Assembly: GCF_937891315.1 (NCBI RefSeq)
Contig: NZ_CALAGI010000134.1
Coordinates: 1 to 29,699 of the forward strand
Length of the DNA stretch: 29,699 nt
Source of the DNA: an uncultured Amaricoccus sp.
GTDB taxonomy: Bacteria; Pseudomonadota; Alphaproteobacteria; Rhodobacterales; Rhodobacteraceae
Direction: 5' to 3'
In this document: positions 25,099 to 29,699 of the stretch, piece after piece
Position numbering within the stretch: position 1 is the stretch's first letter
Layout: every line of letters starts with the position of its first letter
Notes under the pieces: model-generated
Database searches by the model: none
Seen by the model: only the letters and a program-made list of their open reading frames with translations
What the model was told of the DNA's origin: nothing
Position numbers and translations under genes: made by a program

Positions 25099-25970
25099 CA
25101 GTCGCGCAGCAGCTCGTTGATCCCGGTCTTCGACCGCGTACGCTCGTCCACCCGCTTGACGATCACCGCGCAATAGAGGCTCGGACCCGGCGTCCCGTCG
25201 GGGAACGGCTTGCCGGGCAGGCTGCCCGCCACGACCACCGAATAGGGCGGCACCTCGCCATAGACGACCTCTCCGGTCGCCCGATCGACGATCCTGGTCG
25301 ACTGGCCGATGAACACCCCCATGCCGAGCACCGAACCCTCGCGCACCACGCAGCCCTCGACCACCTCCGACCGCGCGCCGATGAAACAATTGTCCTCGAT
25401 GATCGTCGGCCCGGCCTGCAAGGGCTCCAGCACGCCGCCGATGCCGACGCCGCCGGACAGATGCACATGCTTGCCGATCTGCGCGCAGGAGCCGACGGTC
25501 GCCCAGGTATCGACCATGGTGCCCTCGCCGACATAGGCACCGACATTGACGAAACTCGGCATCAGCACCACGCCCGGCGCGATATAGGCCGAGCGCCGCA
25601 CCACCGCGCTCGGCACGGCGCGAAAGCCGCCGGCGCGCCAATCATGCTCGGTCCAGCCCTCGAACTTGGAATCGACCTTGTCCCACCAGCCGCCACCCTG
25701 CGGTCCGCCCGACTGTGGCGCCATGTCGCGCAGACGGAACCCGAGCAATACCGCCTTCTTGGCCCACTGGTTCACCTGCCAGCGGCCGTCCGCCCCGCGC
25801 GCCGCGACGCGCAGCGCGCCCTTGTCGAGCGCCTCGAGCGTCGATTCGATCGCCGCCCGCGCGGCGCCGCCGGTCGCGGGCGAGATGCTCTCGCGCATCT
25901 CCCAGGCTTCTTCGACGGCGGGTTCAAGCTCGGTGGCAAGCTTGGTTGCAAGCTCGGTGGCTCTGGTCAT
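25098..25970 (-). CDS. dapD: 2,3,4,5-tetrahydropyridine-2,6-dicarboxylate N-succinyltransferase
   Basis: 290 residues. DapD transfers succinyl from succinyl-CoA to tetrahydrodipicolinate in the diaminopimelate/lysine pathway, supplying peptidoglycan. The left-handed beta-helix is visible as hexapeptide-type repeats (SAYIAPGVVLMPSFVNVGAY, then GTMVDTWATVGSCAQIGKHV, and SGGVGIGGVLEPLQAGP). QVNQWAKKAVLLGFRL and KVDSKFEGW are typical of the N-terminal domain, and PSLYCAVIVKRVDERTRSKT of the C-terminus. It is slightly longer than the usual 274 or so residues because of a repeated ATEL/ATKL N-terminus. ATG 25970 is the first sensible start; the frame stays open upstream but is not family-like. Confidence 0.96.
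   Translation of the reverse strand: MTRATELATKLATELEPAVEEAWEMRESISPATGGAARAAIESTLEALDKGALRVAARGADGRWQVNQWAKKAVLLGFRLRDMAPQSGGPQGGGWWDKVDSKFEGWTEHDWRAGGFRAVPSAVVRRSAYIAPGVVLMPSFVNVGAYVGEGTMVDTWATVGSCAQIGKHVHLSGGVGIGGVLEPLQAGPTIIEDNCFIGARSEVVEGCVVREGSVLGMGVFIGQSTRIVDRATGEVVYGEVPPYSVVVAGSLPGKPFPDGTPGPSLYCAVIVKRVDERTRSKTGINELLRD
25926..25961 (-). repeat. Three 12-bp tandem units inside the start of dapD
   Basis: On the plus strand the units are AAGCTCGGTGGC, AAGCTTGGTTGC and AAGCTCGGTGGC. They encode ATEL-ATKL-ATEL at residues 4-15 of DapD. The outer copies are identical and the middle differs at two bases. Being a multiple of three, gain or loss of a unit keeps the frame. Confidence 0.85.
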
Positions 25971-26268
25971 GGGCCGGGCCTTTCGCTCTGGCGGACGGGC
26001 GCAGTCTATAGGTCGTCGAACGGCGCCGCGCAATCGCGCCCGGACCTCGCCTCTTAACCCGCCGTCAACCAGTATACACATGGTTTCCATACGTTTTCCG
26101 CATGTTTCGCACACGCGATTTTCCCCGCCTTTTCCGGGGCATGATCCCGTTTCGACGCGAACCGCCCCGCGCAGGCCGCTTGCACCCCGCGGCCACCCGG
26201 AGGATAGGGTTCGCTAAGGTTTCGCTGACATGCTGGCGAGCCGGAGAGGCCGAGGCACGAGGCGCCTG
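25971..26268. other. Divergent gap between dapD and the LOG-family gene
   Basis: 298 bases that must hold promoters for both directions. On the minus strand TATACT (26076-26071) could be a -10 element for dapD, giving a leader of about 95 bases, but no good -35 accompanies it. TTAA-N7-TCAA (26054-26068) is a one-mismatch CtrA-like site. Three GTTT-type motifs (GTTTCC, GTTTTCC, GTTTCG) are spaced by about one helix turn at 26082-26109. None is strong alone, and no gene is seen. Confidence 0.3.
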
Positions 26269-27120
26269 ATGAACAAGCCGACGGAGACCAGACCGATCGA
26301 GCCGCTGCGCCGGTTCCCCGACGCGGCCGAGGATCAGGCGAAATGGGAACGCCAGCGCGACACGCCGCAGACGCTGTCGCCGAGCTACCGCCTCGCCTTC
26401 GCCGACCCCGACTTCCTCAAGCGCGAGGAACTGCGGGCCGTCCGCCTGCAGCTCGAATTGCTGAAGCCGGAGCTCGCGATGATCGAACGCGGCATCGTCT
26501 CCACCGTGGTCATCTTCGGCGGCGCCCGCGTCCCCGATCCCGAACATATCGAGCGCGCCCGCGCCCCCGGCCTCGTCCCCCTCGCCCACTATTACGACGA
26601 GGCCCGCGAATTCGCCCGCCTCGTCACCCTGAAGTCACTGGGGAGCGATTGCCGCGAGAACGTCATCTGCACCGGCGGCGGCCCCGGCGTGATGGAGGCC
26701 GGCAGCCGCGGCGCCAGAGAGGCCGGCGGCTGCTCGATCAGCCTCAATATCGTCCTGCCGCACGAGCAGGTGCCGAACCTCTACGGCACCCCCGAGCTCA
26801 GCTTCAACTTCCACTATTTCGGCATCCGCAAGATGCATTTTCTGTTGCGGGCCAAGGCGGTAGCGGTGTTTCCCGGCGGCTTCGGCACGCTCGACGAGCT
26901 GTTCGAGACCCTGACCCTCATCCAGACCAGGCGCATGGCCGGCATGCCGATCCTGCTGTTCGGCGAGGCGTTCTGGCGGCGGATCATCAATTGGGACGCG
27001 CTGGTCGAGGCCGGCACCATCTCGCCGCCCGACACCCACCTCTTCCGCTTCGTCGAGACCGCCGCCGAGGCCGTGGCGCTGATGGACGACTGGCCCGGCC
27101 CGACCGGCCTCGCCGGCTGA
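26269..27120 (+). CDS. LOG family (TIGR00730-like) nucleotide-binding protein
   Basis: 283 residues. LOG-type proteins are Rossmann-like enzymes; the best-known members release cytokinin-type bases from nucleoside monophosphates (phosphoribohydrolases), and bacterial ones are often misnamed lysine decarboxylases. GGGPGVMEA (136-144) and PGGFGTLDE (202-210) are the two family motifs. VSTVVIFGGARVPDP is the first strand. The protein is longer than the roughly 190-residue LOGs, with an N-terminal helical extension of about 75 residues. ATG 26269 is preferred since GAGG lies six bases upstream; an ATG at 26230 would add 13 Arg-rich residues. The substrate is not known. Confidence 0.87.
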   Translation: MNKPTETRPIEPLRRFPDAAEDQAKWERQRDTPQTLSPSYRLAFADPDFLKREELRAVRLQLELLKPELAMIERGIVSTVVIFGGARVPDPEHIERARAPGLVPLAHYYDEAREFARLVTLKSLGSDCRENVICTGGGPGVMEAGSRGAREAGGCSISLNIVLPHEQVPNLYGTPELSFNFHYFGIRKMHFLLRAKAVAVFPGGFGTLDELFETLTLIQTRRMAGMPILLFGEAFWRRIINWDALVEAGTISPPDTHLFRFVETAAEAVALMDDWPGPTGLAG

Positions 27121-27215
27121 CCCGCTCCCCCGGTTGCCAGCCGCCCGCCGCCTGACATAGCCTCGCCACGAACCGGCCCAGAGGCCGGCCCCAGATATCG
27201 GCCAGCGAGGAAACC

Positions 27216-28505
27216 ATGTCCGACACCCCCTTCGGCTTCGACACCCTTCAGATCCACGCCGGCGCCCGGCCTGATCCCGCGACCGGCGCGCGCCAGACGC
27301 CGATCTACCAGACCACGGCCTATGTCTTCCGCGACGCCGATCACGCGGCGGCCCTCTTCAACCTTCAGGAGGTGGGCTACATCTACTCCCGCCTGACCAA
27401 CCCCACCGTCTCGGTGCTGCAGGAACGAATCGCGACGCTGGAGGGCGGGGTCGGCGCCGTCTGCTGCTCCTCCGGGCACGCGGCGCAGCTGATGGCGCTG
27501 TTCCCGCTGATGCGTCCCGGCGACAATCTCATCGCCTCGACCCGGCTCTATGGCGGCACCGTCACCCAGTTCAGCCAGGCCATCCGCCGCTTCGGCTGGT
27601 CGGCGACCTTCGTCGATTTCGACGATCCCGCCGCCATCGCCGCCGCGGCCGACGAGCATACCCGCGCGATCTTCTGCGAAAGCATCTCGAACCCGGGCGG
27701 TCATGTCACCGATATCCCGGCGGTGGCCGAGGTGGCGAAGGCGCTCGCCGTGCCGCTGATCGTCGACAATACCTCGGCGACGCCCTGGCTCTGCCGGCCG
27801 ATCGAGATGGGCGCCGACCTCGTGGTGCATTCCACCACCAAGTACCTGACCGGCAACGGCACCGTCACCGGTGGCGCCGTGGTCGATTCCGGCCGCTTCG
27901 ACTGGACCGCGGCCGGCAAGTTCCCGAGCCTGACCGAGCCGGAGCCCGCCTATCATGGCCTCCGGTTCCACGAGACCTTCGGCCCCATGGCCTACACCTT
28001 CTTCGGCATCGCCATCGGCCTGCGCGACCTCGGCATGACCATGGCGCCGCAGAGCGCGTTCTACACCCTGCTCGGCATCGAGACCCTGAGCCTGCGCATG
28101 AAGAAGCATGTGGAGAACGCCGAGGCCGTCGCCGCCTGGCTGGAGGCCGATCCGCGCGTCGAATACGTCACCTACGCCGGCCTCGCCTCCTCGCCCTGGA
28201 ACGCGCGGGCGAAGCGGCTCTATCCGCGCGGCGCCGGGGCGATCTTCACCTTCGCGGTCAAGGGCGGCTACGCGGCCTGCGTGAAGCTCGTCGATTCCGT
28301 CGAGCTGTTCAGCCATGTGGCAAATCTCGGCGACACCCGCTCGCTGATCATCCACTCCGCCTCGACCACCCACCGCCAGCTCTCCGACGCCCAGCGCGAG
28401 GCGGCGGGCGCCGGATCCAACGTCGTGCGCCTGTCCATCGGCATCGAAGACCCCGCCGACCTGATCCGCGACCTCGATCAGGCGCTGGCGAAGGCCACGG
28501 CCTGA
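27216..28505 (+). CDS. O-acetylhomoserine sulfhydrylase (aminocarboxypropyltransferase)
   Basis: 429 residues, as usual for the family. A PLP enzyme that makes homocysteine (or methionine) from O-acetylhomoserine and sulfide or methanethiol. FGFDTLQIHAGARPDPATGA and RQTPIYQTTAYVFRD open it; YSRLTNPTVSVLQERIATLE, the aspartate in IVDNTSATPW (Asp184) and Lys209 in HSTTKYLTG (the PLP lysine) are in place. Distinction from cystathionine gamma-synthases rests on the long mid-region (KFPSLTEPEPAYHGLRFHET) typical of MetY. GAGGAAACC directly precedes the ATG. No SAM-II-like riboswitch was recognised in the 95-base gap upstream. Confidence 0.94.
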   Translation: MSDTPFGFDTLQIHAGARPDPATGARQTPIYQTTAYVFRDADHAAALFNLQEVGYIYSRLTNPTVSVLQERIATLEGGVGAVCCSSGHAAQLMALFPLMRPGDNLIASTRLYGGTVTQFSQAIRRFGWSATFVDFDDPAAIAAAADEHTRAIFCESISNPGGHVTDIPAVAEVAKALAVPLIVDNTSATPWLCRPIEMGADLVVHSTTKYLTGNGTVTGGAVVDSGRFDWTAAGKFPSLTEPEPAYHGLRFHETFGPMAYTFFGIAIGLRDLGMTMAPQSAFYTLLGIETLSLRMKKHVENAEAVAAWLEADPRVEYVTYAGLASSPWNARAKRLYPRGAGAIFTFAVKGGYAACVKLVDSVELFSHVANLGDTRSLIIHSASTTHRQLSDAQREAAGAGSNVVRLSIGIEDPADLIRDLDQALAKATA

Positions 28506-28511
28506 GCCCGC

Positions 28512-28542
28512 CGCGCCGGCGCCCACCGGGGCCGCCGGCGCG
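28512..28542. terminator. Bidirectional hairpin between metY-type and SIMPL genes
   Basis: CGCGCCGGCG (28512-28521) pairs perfectly with CGCCGGCGCG (28533-28542), loop 11 bases, within the 45-base gap between two convergent stops. There is no T-run. Confidence 0.5.
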
Positions 28543-28550
28543 CGCTGGTC

Positions 28551-29255
28551 TCATTCGAGGCCGAACACCACCTCGACATCGGCGCCGAGCGTTACCGTGC
28601 CTTCGGCGACCGGCGTTGCCATCGCCATATCGGCCTTGGCGCGCAGCGGACCGAGGGAGCCCATCGCCGGCGTATCGTGGATGGTGAGCACCGGGCCGAG
28701 CGTCACGCCCGCCGCCTTGGTCAGCAGTTCGGCCTTGGCCCGCGCGTCGGCCATGGCCTGGGTCCGCGCCTGATCGAGCAGCGGGCGAGGATCCTCGACC
28801 TCGAAGGAAACGCCGAAAATCCGGTTCGCCCCCGCGCCGCCCAGCGCGTCGATCACCGAACCAAGCGTCGAGATCTCACGCAGCTTGATCGTCACCATGT
28901 TGCTCGCCTGATAGCCGACGATCTTCGGCGGCGTCGACTGGCCGTCCGCCGGCTGCTCCCAGACCGGATCGAGGCTGAGCTGGCTGGTCTGAAGGTCCGC
29001 GCGGGCGACGCCGAGACCTTCGAGCTCGGCGAAGATCTCGGTCATCAGCGTGGAATTCCCCTCCAGCGCCTGCGCCGCCGTCGTCGCCTGGGTCTGCGCA
29101 CCGGCCGTGATGGTGGCGAGATCGGGCGGCGCCAGCACTTCCGCCGCGCCGGTGACGGTGATCTGGCGCGGGGCTTCCTCGGCGTTGGCGGGTGGCGTCG
29201 CGAGGGTCGCGGCGCCGATGAGCAGAAGGACGGCGGCGGTCGAATGCAAGCGCAT
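28551..29255 (-). CDS. SIMPL domain (DUF541) periplasmic protein
   Basis: 234 residues. It has an N-terminal signal peptide (core AAVLLLIGAATLA, cleavage after ANA at residue 25) and one SIMPL domain: ITVTGAAEVLAPPDLATITA, LQTSQLSLDPVWEQ, VGYQASNMVTIKLREISTLG, then RTQAMADARAKAELLTKAAG and a final VTLGADVEVVFGLE. SIMPL proteins of Gram-negative bacteria are periplasmic or outer-membrane linked, with poorly known roles (some in oxidative stress). GGAGG precedes the ATG by ten bases. It is divergent from the last gene. Confidence 0.9.
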   Translation of the reverse strand: MRLHSTAAVLLLIGAATLATPPANAEEAPRQITVTGAAEVLAPPDLATITAGAQTQATTAAQALEGNSTLMTEIFAELEGLGVARADLQTSQLSLDPVWEQPADGQSTPPKIVGYQASNMVTIKLREISTLGSVIDALGGAGANRIFGVSFEVEDPRPLLDQARTQAMADARAKAELLTKAAGVTLGPVLTIHDTPAMGSLGPLRAKADMAMATPVAEGTVTLGADVEVVFGLE

Positions 29256-29411
29256 CTCTGGTCTTCCTCCGGTGGTTTGCGCCAGATCTGCGCCCAGCGC
29301 CGCGCGCCGGCAACCGGAAATTTCATCGAAACGCGTCGTAACGCTAGCTTGGCTCTGACTTTTTCGTTATGCTCGCCCCACAGGTAACACTCGACAAAGA
29401 TCGGGGCAGGC

Positions 29412-29699
29412 ATGAGCAGTACATCTTCACGCAAGCCGGAATTCCGGCTGCTCTTCGGCTATCCATCCATTACGCTGGTCGAGCAGGGCCGGTCCGAGCC
29501 GGTCGCCGAGGTCGATCTCGCCGGTCCGGCTCTTGCCACGCGCCTCCACGCCCTCGGCGGGACGGTGGCGCGGGCCGGGGCGCGGCTGACCGTCGTCCTG
29601 CCCGAGAGCGAGGTCTGGCGCGGCTCGATCGAGCTGCGCGGCGCCACGCCGCTGGCCCGCCGGGCCGAGGCGCGCGGCGCGGCGGCGGCGCGCATGGCG
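29412..29699 (+). CDS. Unknown protein, N-terminal 96 residues (cut by the window edge)
   Basis: An open frame from ATG 29412 to the end of the window, 96 codons without a stop, with strongly GC-biased third positions. The residues PEFRLLFGYPSITLVEQG, VAEVDLAGPALATRLHAL, and ARLTVVLPESEVWRGSIELR followed by ARRAEARGAAAARMA remind me of large Rhodobacterales proteins with a VLP/VIP-x-x-x-V segment near the N-terminus, often misnamed as translation initiation factors, but I cannot name a family. GGGGCAGG lies directly before the ATG. There is no signal peptide. The product is unknown. Confidence 0.55.
   Translation, partial: MSSTSSRKPEFRLLFGYPSITLVEQGRSEPVAEVDLAGPALATRLHALGGTVARAGARLTVVLPESEVWRGSIELRGATPLARRAEARGAAAARMA

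Noticed and set aside
26054..26069. CtrA-like TTAA-N7-TCAA near dapD.
   Set aside because: One mismatch, next to a metabolic gene not expected in the CtrA regulon; probably chance.
27121..27215. Possible SAM-responsive riboswitch before the O-acetylhomoserine sulfhydrylase gene.
   Set aside because: The 95-base gap shows neither the conserved bases nor the pseudoknot layout of a SAM-II element that I could recognise.

Overview
The window is high-GC bacterial chromosomal DNA (C or G in most third codon positions) and looks like an alphaproteobacterium, most likely of or near the order Rhodobacterales. The pointers are a direct-repeat LexA box of the GTTC-N7-GTTC type, a compact flgE-flgK-flgL-flgI block beside motB and a FliM gene without the usual CheY-binding N-terminus, the order tolQ-tolR-tolA-tolB-pal-cpoB-tilS-ftsH followed by DUF983 and NUDIX genes, a bo3/ba3-type quinol oxidase operon ending in a SURF1 gene, and a succinylase-type dapD. 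Nothing looks like phage, plasmid or CRISPR, and I saw no tRNA or rRNA gene.

Layout. (1) Positions 1-6581 are flagellar: a left-truncated fliM on the minus strand, then motB, flgE, flgK, flgL and flgI on the plus strand. (2) Positions 6582-8311 hold a minus-strand ImuA-like gene with a perfect alphaproteobacterial LexA box in its promoter, and a plus-strand GH25 lysozyme-like lipoprotein with a TTG start. (3) Positions 8467-14854 are the Tol-Pal envelope operon, tightly packed and partly overlapping, ending in tilS. (4) ftsH (GTG start) follows, behind a candidate heat-shock (RpoH-type) promoter that overlaps the end of tilS and a short palindrome; then a DUF983 membrane protein and a NUDIX hydrolase. 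(5) A minus-strand MHS-family transporter is transcribed away from cyoABCD-surf1 (19557-24478). (6) A 278-base convergent gap (24479-24756) is packed with at least six hairpins, one of them terminator-like, and has overlapping alternative pairings. (7) Minus-strand dapD is translationally coupled to a small protein of unknown function; then come a LOG-family protein, an O-acetylhomoserine sulfhydrylase, a minus-strand SIMPL-domain protein and a right-truncated unknown gene.

How the genes work together. The flagellar block supplies the stator (MotB), switch (FliM), hook (FlgE), hook-filament junction (FlgK, FlgL) and P-ring (FlgI). Tol-Pal spans the envelope and aids outer-membrane constriction; the GH25 lipoprotein just upstream may add a peptidoglycan-cutting activity, though that link is only positional. 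CyoABCD is a proton-pumping quinol oxidase, and the attached SURF1 gene suggests heme-a insertion (a ba3 type).

Most of the window is ordinary core chromosome. The less ordinary items are the SOS-box ImuA-like gene, the structured repeat at 24489-24716, the 14-bp duplication of the tolA start that makes a five-codon upstream ORF, and the small conserved-looking protein coupled to dapD. I did not find a clearly new multi-gene system.
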